62,481 bases of DNA from JBBDIK01 sp964640385 (GTDB lineage: Bacteria > Actinomycetota > UBA4738 > JBBDHU01). The translations under genes were made by a program, and so were the position numbers. Location of the stretch: NCBI GenBank assembly GCA_964640385.1, contig CAZXFL010000012.1, positions 1-62,481 of the forward strand, read 5' to 3'. This document shows, piece by piece, positions 38,198 through 46,465 of this stretch. The stretch's first letter is position 1, and every line of letters begins with the position of its first letter. The notes beneath the pieces are model-generated. The model was given only the letters and a program-made list of their open reading frames with translations, did not search any database and was not told the DNA's origin.

Positions 38198-39068
38198 GAC
38201 CAATTACTACTTGCGGGAAGCGACGACCGGATTCAAGCGCAACGGACTGGTGGTCTTCGCCGCCATCTCGACGGTCTTCATCGCTCTGTTCCTGCTCGGC
38301 CTTACCCTGCTGATCCGGCAGGAGGTCGATCTGATCATCGAGCGGACTGGCGGCAAGGTCGAGATCGCGATCTTCCTGCGTGACGACATCTCCAGCGACC
38401 AGCAGAGCAACCTGCAGCAGCAGCTCACCGAAATGCCCGAGGTCGCCGAGGTCCGTTACGAATCCAAGAACGATGCCTTCCTCCGTGCCCAGGAGCTGTT
38501 CAAGGACGAACCGGAGATCCTGGAGAACCTGACCGAGGAGTCGCTCCCGGCGTCGTTCCGCGTGAAGCTCGTCGATCCGGAAACCGATTTCGCGGTCATC
38601 GGCGCTCGGCTCGAGGGCCAGCCGGGTGTGGAGCAGATCAAGGACCAGCGGGAGCTGCTCAAGAAGCTCTTCTCGTTCACGGCGATCTTCCGCAACGGCA
38701 TCTTCCTGGTGGCGTTGCTCATGCTTGTCTCGGCGGGCCTGCTGATCGCGAACACGGTGAGGGTCGGGCTGTACGCCCGTCGCAAGGAGATCGGGATCAT
38801 GAAGCTGGTCGGGGCCACGAATTGGTTCATCCGGCTGCCGTTCCTGATCGAAGGGATCCTCGCCTCGTTGATCGGTGCGTTCCTGGCGATCCTGATCCTG
38901 GCGATCATGCAGATCGTGTTCGTGGAGCCGCTGCGTGGAAACCTGCTGGATCTGCCCGTCGTCTCGATGGGTCACCTGATCGCGATCATCCCGCTGCTGC
39001 TCGGGGCGGGGATCGTCGTCGCCGTCGCGGCCAGCTTCGCCGGCATGCGCCGGTTCCTCGATATCTGA
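38187..39068 (+). CDS. ftsX: Cell division permease-like protein FtsX
   Basis: Membrane partner of FtsE, 293 residues: a short cytoplasmic start, helix 1 at about 20-43, an extracytoplasmic loop at 45-165 with VEIAIFLRDDISSDQQ, and three more helices from about 170 to 285 including GLYARRKEIGIMKLVGATNWFI, the FtsX cytoplasmic signature. The TTG at 38187 is the best start; GAGGGG is nine bases upstream and it overlaps ftsE by 11 bases. Position followed by smpB is as in M. tuberculosis. Confidence 0.93.
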   Translation: MARKTNYYLREATTGFKRNGLVVFAAISTVFIALFLLGLTLLIRQEVDLIIERTGGKVEIAIFLRDDISSDQQSNLQQQLTEMPEVAEVRYESKNDAFLRAQELFKDEPEILENLTEESLPASFRVKLVDPETDFAVIGARLEGQPGVEQIKDQRELLKKLFSFTAIFRNGIFLVALLMLVSAGLLIANTVRVGLYARRKEIGIMKLVGATNWFIRLPFLIEGILASLIGAFLAILILAIMQIVFVEPLRGNLLDLPVVSMGHLIAIIPLLLGAGIVVAVAASFAGMRRFLDI

Positions 39069-39074
39069 GGTCCG

Positions 39075-39545
39075 ATGGGCCGCGACAGCGGACCCGGCGA
39101 GCGCGCCGTCGCAACCAATCGCCGGGCCCGTTTCGACTACGAGATCCTCGAGGACTTCCAGGCCGGGATGGTGCTGACCGGTCCCGAGGTCAAGTCACTG
39201 CGCGCCGGGCAGTGCTCGCTATCTGAGTCCTACGCCCGGGTGCGCGACGGCGAGGTCTGGCTTGAGAACATGCACATCGCGCGCTACGAGCAGGCGAAGC
39301 CGGGCACCGAGGAGGAGCGCCGGCCCCGCAAGCTCTTGCTGCACCGGCGTGAGATCGAGCGCCTGATCGGCAAGACGGCCGAGAGGGGACTGACCCTCGT
39401 CCCGATGCGGGTGTACTTCTCACACGGCATCGCGAAGTGCCAGCTCGGGCTCGGGAAGGGCAAGAAGCGACACGAGAAACGCCAGGCCATCGCTGAGCGC
39501 GAGTCCCAGCGCGAGATCGAGCGGGAGATGGGGCGCCGGCGATAG
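39075..39545 (+). CDS. smpB: tmRNA-binding protein SmpB
   Basis: Binds the tRNA-like part of tmRNA and rescues stalled ribosomes. The 156-residue protein has RRARFDYEILEDFQAGMVL, GPEVKSLRAGQCSLSESY, and the basic tail KKRHEKRQAIAERESQREI that folds in the mRNA channel. It starts six bases after ftsX. Its RNA partner, ssrA, lies 1.3 kb downstream. A hairpin follows the stop. Confidence 0.95.
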   Translation: MGRDSGPGERAVATNRRARFDYEILEDFQAGMVLTGPEVKSLRAGQCSLSESYARVRDGEVWLENMHIARYEQAKPGTEEERRPRKLLLHRREIERLIGKTAERGLTLVPMRVYFSHGIAKCQLGLGKGKKRHEKRQAIAERESQREIEREMGRRR

Positions 39546-39546
39546 C

Positions 39547-39562
39547 CGGGCCCACAGGCCCG
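39547..39562. terminator. Short GC hairpin between smpB and the convergent aminotransferase gene
   Basis: CGGGCC-CACA-GGCCCG forms a 6-bp stem with a four-base loop in the 19-base gap between two convergent stops. There is no T run on either side, so it may serve as a weak two-way terminator or RNA 3' end stabiliser. Confidence 0.4.
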
Positions 39563-39564
39563 CG

Positions 39565-40743
39565 CTACGGCATCGCTTCCGCGAACGCCTTCTCGAAGAC
39601 CGGCAACGCCTGCTCGATCATCTCGTCGCTTGCCGTTACCGAGATCCGGAAGTAGCCGGGAAGCTCCACGATCGATCCGGGGAGGACGTAGACCTCGTCC
39701 TCGGCGAGTCGTTCGGTGAAGGCGTCGTCGTCGGGGTTCGGCGACTTCGGCAGCAGGTAGAAGGTTCCTTCCGGAACGTGCAGTTCGTATCCGGCGGCGC
39801 GCAGGCCCTCTGTCATCCGGTCGCGCTTGCGTTGGAGGTGCTCGAGATCGACCGTCAGCCCTTCGAGGTCGTCGATCATGTACTGCTGGATCGCGTTCGG
39901 GAACGCCCAGCCGACCACCAGTGACTGTGCGAACAAGGCCGTGCGGACCGACTCGCGATCGGGCATGGTAGGCGGAAGGGCGATGTACCCGACCCGCTCC
40001 CCGGGGGTGAGCAGCTGCTTCCCGTAGGTGTAGATCAGGAACGAGTTCGGGTAGAAGGCAACCGGCGACACGTGCTCGTTGGGGGGGTAGACGATGCGGT
40101 TGTAGGCCTCGTCCGACAGGAGCCAGACGGGGCGAGCGTTGCGCTCGGAGGCCTCGGTGAGGATCTGGGCGAGGCGCTCGAGGTCCTCGGCGGGATACAT
40201 GCGCCCGGTGGGGTTGTGCGGCGTGTTGACGATCACGATCCGGGTGCGCTGGGTGATCGCGGCGGCGATCGCGTCGAGCGGAAGGTCGAAATCGGGTGGC
40301 GGGATGTTCACGCGAACCGGGGCCCCGCCGGTCGAGACGATCATCGACTCGTAGAAGAACCAGGGAGGGGAGAGGTAGATGACCTCGTCTCCGGGATCGA
40401 TCAGCGTCCGCATGGTGATGGAGAGGCCGGCGAACGCCCCAGTGGTCATCGAGATGTCGCCGGCCTCGAACGGCATGCCGGTCCGGTCGCGTAGGGCCGT
40501 GGCGACCGCCTCCTGCGCGCTGTCCACGTTCTCCTTGTAGGCGAACCAGTCCTTGTCCTGCGGCTCGGCCCACCGCTTGAGGGCGGCCGTGAAGCCGGGT
40601 AGCGGCATCTCCTGGGGGTTCCCGGCGACGAAATCCGCTCCGGGGGAGGTGCGGTTGCCCCATACCCCCTCCAGGAAGAAGCGCATGAAGGGCATCATCG
40701 GGGCCATGATCCGGTCGTTCTGCTCTGCGAGGTGGTTGATCAC
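39565..40743 (-). CDS. Pyridoxal-phosphate aminotransferase, class I/II
   Basis: A 392-residue fold-type I aminotransferase. It has NTPHNPTGRMYPAEDL near residue 175, LLSDEAYNRIVYP near 210, the Schiff-base lysine in YTYGKQLLTPGERVGY near 240, and FRISVTASDEMIEQAL with the carboxylate-binding arginine near the end. The start is the GTG at 40743 with AAGGAG five bases upstream; a GTG at 40749 is too close to that site. Substrate cannot be decided; aspartate/aromatic-type or a methionine-cycle role is possible. Confidence 0.88.
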   Translation of the reverse strand: MINHLAEQNDRIMAPMMPFMRFFLEGVWGNRTSPGADFVAGNPQEMPLPGFTAALKRWAEPQDKDWFAYKENVDSAQEAVATALRDRTGMPFEAGDISMTTGAFAGLSITMRTLIDPGDEVIYLSPPWFFYESMIVSTGGAPVRVNIPPPDFDLPLDAIAAAITQRTRIVIVNTPHNPTGRMYPAEDLERLAQILTEASERNARPVWLLSDEAYNRIVYPPNEHVSPVAFYPNSFLIYTYGKQLLTPGERVGYIALPPTMPDRESVRTALFAQSLVVGWAFPNAIQQYMIDDLEGLTVDLEHLQRKRDRMTEGLRAAGYELHVPEGTFYLLPKSPNPDDDAFTERLAEDEVYVLPGSIVELPGYFRISVTASDEMIEQALPVFEKAFAEAMP

Positions 40744-40826
40744 GGTCACTCCTTCGGGTCGAACCCGCCCATCTTCGCACTTCGCCCGGTTCCGGTCGAA
40801 AGAGCCGCCGTGTCGGTGGCCGGGCC

Positions 40827-40832
40827 TATACT
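40827..40832 (+). promoter_or_regulatory. Probable -10 element of ssrA
   Basis: TATACT at 40827-40832, 17 bases before the mature 5' end of tmRNA at 40850. A start near 40840 followed by RNase P trimming would fit. No clear -35 box is visible. Confidence 0.5.
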
Positions 40833-40849
40833 TCAGGGACAATTCCATA

Positions 40850-41202
40850 GGGGGTGTACTGGCTTCGACTCGGGCGGTGACTGCTCGGGAGAAGCGGGCC
40901 GAGGAACCCCGGATGCCTCGTTAAACGCCGGGACCATAACCATAAGTGCGGATAACGAATACGCGCTTGCTGCCTAATTAGGTAGCCGTCAGACCCGCGA
41001 CGCCTGCTAGCGGGGACCTGGCGTCGCCAGCAGGCTCACCGCAGCGGCTCGGTCCGGTGGTCGCCGCGGGAAATCGATTGCCGGACTGGCCGAGAGGAAG
41101 CTCCGCCGGTGGGAGCCTCGAGGCGAGATCACCCCGCCGGCTACGCCCGTAGAAGACCCGGCCGGTCGTCCGAGGACGCGGGTTCGAATCCCGCCACCTC
41201 CA
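40850..41202 (+). ncRNA. ssrA: Transfer-messenger RNA (tmRNA)
   Basis: About 353 bases. The 5' end GGGGGTG pairs with CACCTCC at 41195-41201, followed by the unpaired A at 41202; CC then G follow, so the CCA end is not fully encoded. The 5' segment GTACTGGCTTCGAC and the T-arm CGGGTTCGAATCCCG are diagnostic. The tag frame runs GCG GAT AAC ... GCT GCC TAA (40948-40977), giving ADNEYALAA with the usual ALAA degradation signal. Apparent protein readings on both strands here are chance. Confidence 0.95.
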
Positions 41203-41308
41203 CCGATGTCGCGTGGGGCCCTCGCCTTCTCCGACGCGGGACTTGTTCGGTCGGTCCAGGGGCCCCCGGGCGTCGGGCCGATGGGGAAGCGGGCAGGCAG
41301 GGGGAGCC

Positions 41309-41686
41309 ATGGGGACACGGATGGCGGCGGACGGGCCCTACGAGCGCGGCGACGAGGCGCGGTTCACCGGTGAGGCTTTGATCGGACCGAGACTTGCCGG
41401 TGCGGACGGGAACGCGCACATGGTGGAGTTCGCACCGGGAGCCCGCACGCGATGGCACTCTCATCCGGGCGGGCAGTACCTGCTGGGCGTCGGCGGGCAG
41501 GGGCTCGTCGGGCTCAAGGAGGACGGCATCGAGCCTCTCGGACCCGGTGACGCGGTCTATGCGGCGCCGGGCGAGGTTCACTGGCACGGCGCCGCCCCGG
41601 ATGCCTCGCTGATCCACTTCGCGGTGAACTTGGGCGGCGACCCGGTGTGGATGGAGCCGGTGACCGACGAGGAGTACGCGGACTAG
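41309..41686 (+). CDS. Cupin domain protein
   Basis: A 125-residue single cupin. The metal ligands are in RWHSHPGGQYLLGVGGQG (H-x-H ... Q) and VHWHGAAPDA. The Q where most cupins have E, and the G-D-A-V-Y-A-A-P-G-E turn, fit small cupins related to the quercetin dioxygenase-like or carboxymuconolactone-linked group. Substrate is unknown. GCAGGGGGAG precedes the ATG at 41309; an upstream in-frame extension runs into tmRNA and is rejected. The stop shares CTAG with the convergent gene. Confidence 0.82.
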   Translation: MGTRMAADGPYERGDEARFTGEALIGPRLAGADGNAHMVEFAPGARTRWHSHPGGQYLLGVGGQGLVGLKEDGIEPLGPGDAVYAAPGEVHWHGAAPDASLIHFAVNLGGDPVWMEPVTDEEYAD

Positions 41687-43650
41687 GGAGCCGGCGGCAG
41701 GGCGCCGCGGATCGCGATGTCGGTGTTGGCGTAGACGCCAGGCCCGAACCGAGCCGCCGGGCGTGCAGCGATCGCCCGGAGGTAGTTGGACGGAAGCACG
41801 GCGGCGAACTCCGGGTGGTTGAAATCGTCCCACTGGATCGCTTCACGCGGGACGCCGGGGTACTGCACCACGTTGTCCCCGTAGGTGTAGTCGCGGAGCG
41901 CCGCCGCGATCTTGGTGACCGTGTCGGGCGAACACCGCTCGAGGGCGTCGGGCCGCAGGTAGACCTCAGCGGGACGAACGCCGTCCGGCTGGATGAGCTG
42001 GACGCCCTTCGGCAGGCCGAACGCGGTCTGGATGTCGTCCTCGAGCTGGATCGCGTCCAGCCGAACCCCGCCGACGTCGTTCACCAGCGGGCATTGCCCG
42101 TGGTCGGCGGTCGCGATCAGGACGTACTCGCCGGGGAAGCGGCGGTCCAGGCTCGCTCGGAGCCGCCCGAGTTGCTCATCGACGGCGGCCAAGGCCGCCT
42201 CCTCATGCGGGTTCAGCATGTTGTAGATGTGACCGGCGTAGTCGGGCGCCTTGTAGTTGATGTAGAGGAGGCTCGTCGCCTCCGTCTGCCCGATCGCCTC
42301 CGAGTCGAACAGCTCCTCGATGACGTCGCCCTGATACCGGATGATCGGCGGAGAGCAGCACACCGACGGTCCCCCTTCCGGCGTGAACTGATCGCCTTCC
42401 ACGGGTCCCGTGTATGAGGCGAGGTAGGTGTCCAGCGTCGAGCGCGGGGGAACGACGTTCGGGAGCCGGTAGTGTTCGGGGTTCTGCGATTGCCACTGCT
42501 CGGTGCGGTCCTCGTCGTAGTAGATCGCCGGTGGCTTGGTGCCGCGCACGCCCGGCGGCCGTCCGATCATCCCCAGGTGCCAGATCTGGTAGCCGATCTC
42601 GCCGACCCACGCTCCGTTGCTCGTCTGCTCTTGCCACCACTCGGCCAGCGTGGGGGCGAGGATCGTCGACGTGTCGGCCTCACCATCCTCGCCATAGGCC
42701 TTGGCCACGCTGCCGTCGGGGTATCGGATGAAGTGGCCGCTGATCCCGTGCGTCCGCGGGAAGGCCCCGGTCGAGATAGTCGCGTGCGCGCAGGCGGTGA
42801 CGGCGGGGTTCGATCCCATGATCGCGTTGGTGAAGGTGGTGCCCTCGCTCAGCAGGCGGCGCAGATTCGGCCAGGCGTTCGGCCACTGCTGGAGCGCGTT
42901 CCACCCGCCGCCGTCGATGACGAACGTGACGATGAGCTTCGGGGGGCGACGACCAGGTGTGGCGGGTCCCACTCCGAGGGAGTGGCCGTCGGGGATCGGG
43001 AACAGGGTGTTCATGAGTTGTGCGGTCGTCGGTGCCAGGTCGGCTAGGGTCACGCGCTCGGACCTCGTCTGGCCGGGCACGACATAGCCGGGGCCGTGGA
43101 AGACCAGGGGGATGCGCTCCAAGTACATCCACGGCGCAGCGTGCGAGGAACGCGGATCGTCGGGGACCAGCGACCGTGACTCCGGCGGGTAGTTGGCGCT
43201 GTTGTACGGGTAGACGACGAGCTGCAGTTCTCCGGAACGGCCCGGATAGAAGCCGTGGTTGACGAGTTCCATCGTCTCTGCGCCGAGGTCGGATGCCATC
43301 TGCTCGATGCTCTCGGCCGGCGTCGGTGCCGCGATCTTGCGCAGCGCGTTCCCGATCACGACTCCGCCCGCAGCGACCGCGGCCCCGCCGATCGCGACGC
43401 CGGCGAGGAACCTGCGTCGGGAATGGTCCGGGACATCGGGCTCACGCGAACGCCGGTACGCCAGCGCGACGAGGATGACAACCGAGACGACGCCCACGGC
43501 CACCATCCCCCAGACGGTGCGGACGACCAGGCCCGATATCGCCGTCACCAGAAGGACGGCGAACAAGCCGAGCGCGGCCCAGACATCTTTCCTGCGGGGT
43601 TCCACGGCGCCGATTCTCCCAGAGGGTTGTGGAAGGGGACCGACGGTCAT
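41683..43650 (-). CDS. Membrane-anchored alkaline phosphatase superfamily protein (nucleotide pyrophosphatase/phosphodiesterase type)
   Basis: A 655-residue protein. Two helices lie at about residues 25-65, then HSRRRFLAGVAIGGAAVAAGG at 76-96, a twin-arginine-like or third anchor segment. The catalytic domain from about 235 has IVTFVIDGGGWNAL with the metal aspartate, SNPAVTACAHATISTGAFPRTHG with the threonine nucleophile region, YKAPDYAGHIYN and ATADHGQCPL. These are the metal sites of the type I phosphodiesterase fold. Substrate unknown. GAAGGGG eight bases before the ATG supports 43650 as the start. It is divergent from fabI with 56 bases between the starts. Confidence 0.82.
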   Translation of the reverse strand: MTVGPLPQPSGRIGAVEPRRKDVWAALGLFAVLLVTAISGLVVRTVWGMVAVGVVSVVILVALAYRRSREPDVPDHSRRRFLAGVAIGGAAVAAGGVVIGNALRKIAAPTPAESIEQMASDLGAETMELVNHGFYPGRSGELQLVVYPYNSANYPPESRSLVPDDPRSSHAAPWMYLERIPLVFHGPGYVVPGQTRSERVTLADLAPTTAQLMNTLFPIPDGHSLGVGPATPGRRPPKLIVTFVIDGGGWNALQQWPNAWPNLRRLLSEGTTFTNAIMGSNPAVTACAHATISTGAFPRTHGISGHFIRYPDGSVAKAYGEDGEADTSTILAPTLAEWWQEQTSNGAWVGEIGYQIWHLGMIGRPPGVRGTKPPAIYYDEDRTEQWQSQNPEHYRLPNVVPPRSTLDTYLASYTGPVEGDQFTPEGGPSVCCSPPIIRYQGDVIEELFDSEAIGQTEATSLLYINYKAPDYAGHIYNMLNPHEEAALAAVDEQLGRLRASLDRRFPGEYVLIATADHGQCPLVNDVGGVRLDAIQLEDDIQTAFGLPKGVQLIQPDGVRPAEVYLRPDALERCSPDTVTKIAAALRDYTYGDNVVQYPGVPREAIQWDDFNHPEFAAVLPSNYLRAIAARPAARFGPGVYANTDIAIRGALPPAP

Positions 43651-43706
43651 CTCGCGGGCCCCTTCCCTGACCCTGTGTAAAGTGTTCGACGCACGAGGGG
43701 GTACGG

Positions 43707-44492
43707 ATGCTGCTCGAGGGGAAACGGCTGCTGGTCACCGGGGTGCTGACCCCCCAGTCCATCGCGTTCGCCGCCGCTCAAGCCGCGCAGGAGCAGGGCG
43801 CCGACATCGTGCTCACGTCGTTCGGCAAGGCGATGGGGCTGACGGAGAAGAGCGCCCGGCGCCTGCCGGATCCTCCCGACGTGCTCGAGATGGACGTGAA
43901 CGATCCATCGCATATCGACGCCGTGGCCGATGCCTTGAAGCTGCGGTGGGGGTCGCTGGATGGGTTCCTGCACGCGATCGCGTTCGCCCCCAAGGACGCC
44001 TTGGGCGGCAACTTCCTGCACACCGAGTGGGACAGCGTCGCTACGGCCGTGCAGACGAGCGCGTTCTCGCTGAAGGCGCTCGCCGTAGGGATGCTGCCGC
44101 TGATGGAACAGAACGGGGGGTCGATCGTGTCGCTCGACTTCGATGCGCAGGTGGCCTGGCCGATCTACGACTGGATGGGGGTCGCGAAGGCCGCACTCGA
44201 GTCCGTGACCCGCTACCTCGCCCGGGACCTCGGACCGAAGGGCATCCGCGTGAACGCGGTCAGTGCCGGCCCTCTCAAGACGATCGCGGCGAGGGGCATC
44301 CCCGGCTTCGATGCCATCGCGAGCGCCTGGGAGCAGCAGGCGCCGCTCGGCTGGGACGTCAACGACCCCGTGCCGGTCGCGCACGCGATCGCGTTCCTGC
44401 TGTCGGATTGGTCGAAGGGCATCTCTGCAGAGATCATCCACGTCGACGGCGGGTTCCACGCGATGGGTACTCGCCTGCGCGGCCCCGAGTAG
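43707..44492 (+). CDS. fabI: Enoyl-[acyl-carrier-protein] reductase (NADH), FabI/InhA type
   Basis: Last reductive step of fatty acid elongation in type II synthesis. The 261-residue short-chain dehydrogenase has LLVTGVLTPQSIAFAAAQAA, the cofactor loop of the FabI/InhA type, HAIAFAPKDALGGNF in place of the usual NNAG, and the catalytic Y-x6-K in YDWMGVAKAAL. GAGGGGG lies six bases before the ATG. InhA of M. tuberculosis is about the same length. Triclosan and isoniazid-type sensitivity cannot be judged from this. Confidence 0.92.
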   Translation: MLLEGKRLLVTGVLTPQSIAFAAAQAAQEQGADIVLTSFGKAMGLTEKSARRLPDPPDVLEMDVNDPSHIDAVADALKLRWGSLDGFLHAIAFAPKDALGGNFLHTEWDSVATAVQTSAFSLKALAVGMLPLMEQNGGSIVSLDFDAQVAWPIYDWMGVAKAALESVTRYLARDLGPKGIRVNAVSAGPLKTIAARGIPGFDAIASAWEQQAPLGWDVNDPVPVAHAIAFLLSDWSKGISAEIIHVDGGFHAMGTRLRGPE

Positions 44493-44506
44493 TCGGAGGG
44501 CGGGCG

Positions 44507-44884
44507 CTACCGCATCCAGTCGGGGGTCGGCATCTCCTCGCCGTCGGCGGAGAAGAAGCGGATGCCGGCCGGCTTGGCCAGGACCGCCTCGAACGGCTCA
44601 TCGCCTTCCACCGAGAGTTGATGGACGGCACCCGGGGGGATGATGATCGTGTCGCCCGGGCCCACGTCGTGCGCTTCGAACCCGATGGTCATGCTCCCGC
44701 GGCCGGAGATCACGATGACGACCTCCTCCCGGTCGTGGCTATGAGCCACGCTCGTGGCGCCGGGCTCCTTCTGTGTGTGGACGACGACGACCTCGACCGC
44801 GCCGGTGCTTTCGGTCGCCAGCCCCGTGTAGGTATTGCCGTCGCGGGACGCCGATGCCGTCTCTCCGCGCCTGACCACGGGCAT
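44507..44884 (-). CDS. Cupin domain protein
   Basis: A 125-residue single cupin, unlike the one at 41.3 kb except in fold. Metal ligands are in AHSHDREEVVIVISGRG (H-x-H ... E) and GAVHQLSVEGDEP. The complete H/H/E/H set suggests a bound metal. Substrate is unknown. The ATG at 44884 has AGAGGGGG upstream; a longer reading would overlap the selD promoter. It is divergent from selD with 93 bases between the starts. Confidence 0.82.
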   Translation of the reverse strand: MPVVRRGETASASRDGNTYTGLATESTGAVEVVVVHTQKEPGATSVAHSHDREEVVIVISGRGSMTIGFEAHDVGPGDTIIIPPGAVHQLSVEGDEPFEAVLAKPAGIRFFSADGEEMPTPDWMR

Positions 44885-44977
44885 GTGTCCCCCTCTTCGT
44901 TGTCCTGCGTCCGAGGATAACCGGGCGTCACCTCTGCGCGCCAGGGGCCGCCCGAGCGCTCCCGTATGCTCGGAGGC

Positions 44978-46030
44978 ATGGCCGATCCGCGGAAACTGAC
45001 TAGCTACAGCCACGGGGCGGGTTGCGCGTGCAAGCTGGGACCCAAGGAGCTCGCGGAGGTGATGAGCGGGCTCGAGCTGCCCGCCGTGCCACCGGCCGTA
45101 CTCGTCGGCGCCGAGACGTCCGACGACGCCGCGGTCTACCTTCCACCGGGCGGCGGACCGGCCGTCATCGCCACGACCGACTTCTTCACCCCTATCGTCG
45201 ACGACCCGGGGGACTGGGGCCGCATCGCGGCGACCAACGCGGTCAGCGACATCTACGCGATGGGGGGTGCGCCGGCGTTCGCGCTGAACCTAGTCGCGTG
45301 GCCGGTCGACGATCTGCCGCTCGAGATGCTGGGGCGGGTGCTGGCCGGCGGCGCGAAGATCGCAGCCGAAGCCGGCTTCGCGATCCTGGGCGGGCACTCG
45401 ATCACCGACCCGGAGCCGAAGTACGGGATGGTCGTCATCGGGTTCGCCGATCCCGACGCGATCGTGCGGAACTCGACGGCCCGGGCGGGCGATCGGCTCC
45501 TGCTCACGAAGCCGCTCGGCCTTGGGATGATCTCGACCGCGATCAAGCGCGAGGTGGCCACCGAGGAGCAGGTCCGGACTGCCATCGACACGATGACCAC
45601 CCTGAACGCGGCCGCCGCCGTGGCGATGCTGGCGACGCCCGGCACTCACTCGGCAACCGACGTCACCGGTTTCGGCCTACTGGGGCACCTCCGGGAGATG
45701 CTCATGGCATCCGGGCTCTCGGCGACGATCGAGGCGGATTCGCCGCGCTTGCTCCCCGGTGTTCTCGAACTCGCGCAGCGAGATGTCGTCGCGGGTGGGA
45801 CCAAGCGCAACCATGCGTTCCTCCAGGGGTTCGTCGACTGGGGCGAGCTCACGCCACCGGAGCAGCTGGTGCTGGCGGACGCACAGACGTCCGGCGGACT
45901 CCTGATCGCCACCGGAGACGGCGACATGCTCGCCGCCGCCCTGACCGAGCGCGGAATACCGTGGTCCGAGATCGGTGTTGTGGAGGAAGGACCCCCACGT
46001 ATCACGCTCAGGGGCCGCATCCATGGGTGA
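44978..46030 (+). CDS. selD: Selenide, water dikinase (selenophosphate synthetase)
   Basis: Makes selenophosphate from selenide and ATP. The protein is 350 residues from the ATG at 44978 (354 from the ATG at 44966). The glycine-rich N-terminal loop SHGAGCACKLGPKEL holds a cysteine where some family members have selenocysteine, with the lysine three residues on. ATP and metal sites follow at TSDDAAVY, IATTDFFTPIVDDP, NAVSDIYAMGG and GGHSITDPEPKYG. A TATGCT ends seven bases before 44978, which points to a leaderless start there. No selA, selB, selC or selU is in the window, so the user of the selenium is unknown. Confidence 0.92.
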   Translation: MADPRKLTSYSHGAGCACKLGPKELAEVMSGLELPAVPPAVLVGAETSDDAAVYLPPGGGPAVIATTDFFTPIVDDPGDWGRIAATNAVSDIYAMGGAPAFALNLVAWPVDDLPLEMLGRVLAGGAKIAAEAGFAILGGHSITDPEPKYGMVVIGFADPDAIVRNSTARAGDRLLLTKPLGLGMISTAIKREVATEEQVRTAIDTMTTLNAAAAVAMLATPGTHSATDVTGFGLLGHLREMLMASGLSATIEADSPRLLPGVLELAQRDVVAGGTKRNHAFLQGFVDWGELTPPEQLVLADAQTSGGLLIATGDGDMLAAALTERGIPWSEIGVVEEGPPRITLRGRIHG

Positions 46031-46063
46031 ATCCCACCCCGTTGATAGGATTCAGACACCGAG

Positions 46064-46465
46064 ATGGCCGAGCTGAGTAGCGCATCCTTAAAAGAGATCG
46101 TCGATCAGGGACTCCGTGAGTTCCCGAACGAGTGCTGCGGGGTCATCGCCGCCGAGGGTGGCGCGCCGGTCAGGGTGTTCCCCATGACGAACGCGGACGC
46201 GAGTCCCGTGACCTACCGCCTGGACCCGAAGGAGCAGCTGCGGGTTTGGGACGAGATGGACGAGCACGGCTGGGACCTGTGGGCGATCTACCACTCCCAC
46301 ACGCACTCGGAGGCCTATCCCTCCGAGACGGACCGGCGTCAGGCGTTCTACCCTGACAGTCTGTATATGGTGCTCTCGCTCTCGGACCGCGAGAACCCGG
46401 TGCTTCGGGCGTTCCGTATCGAGGAGGATGGGGAGATCACCGAGGAGGACGTGACCGTCACATGA
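46064..46465 (+). CDS. mec: JAMM/Mov34 metalloprotease, Mec-type
   Basis: In M. tuberculosis Mec frees cysteine from the sulfur-carrier protein CysO after CysM has loaded it. This 133-residue protein has the JAMM zinc motif with the glutamate in FPNECCGVIA and the H-x-H-x7-S-x2-D pattern in YHSHTHSEAYPSETD. It starts 33 bases after selD, and its stop overlaps the next gene (ATGA). With moeB, cysO and cysM around it, the Mec role is well supported. The carrier ends in GGAA, so trimming of the carrier is a second likely task. Confidence 0.92.
   Translation: MAELSSASLKEIVDQGLREFPNECCGVIAAEGGAPVRVFPMTNADASPVTYRLDPKEQLRVWDEMDEHGWDLWAIYHSHTHSEAYPSETDRRQAFYPDSLYMVLSLSDRENPVLRAFRIEEDGEITEEDVTVT

Noticed and set aside
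40850..41310. Short protein-like frames on both strands across the tmRNA gene
   Set aside because: The tmRNA ends, tag frame and T-arm explain the sequence; the frames have no start signals.
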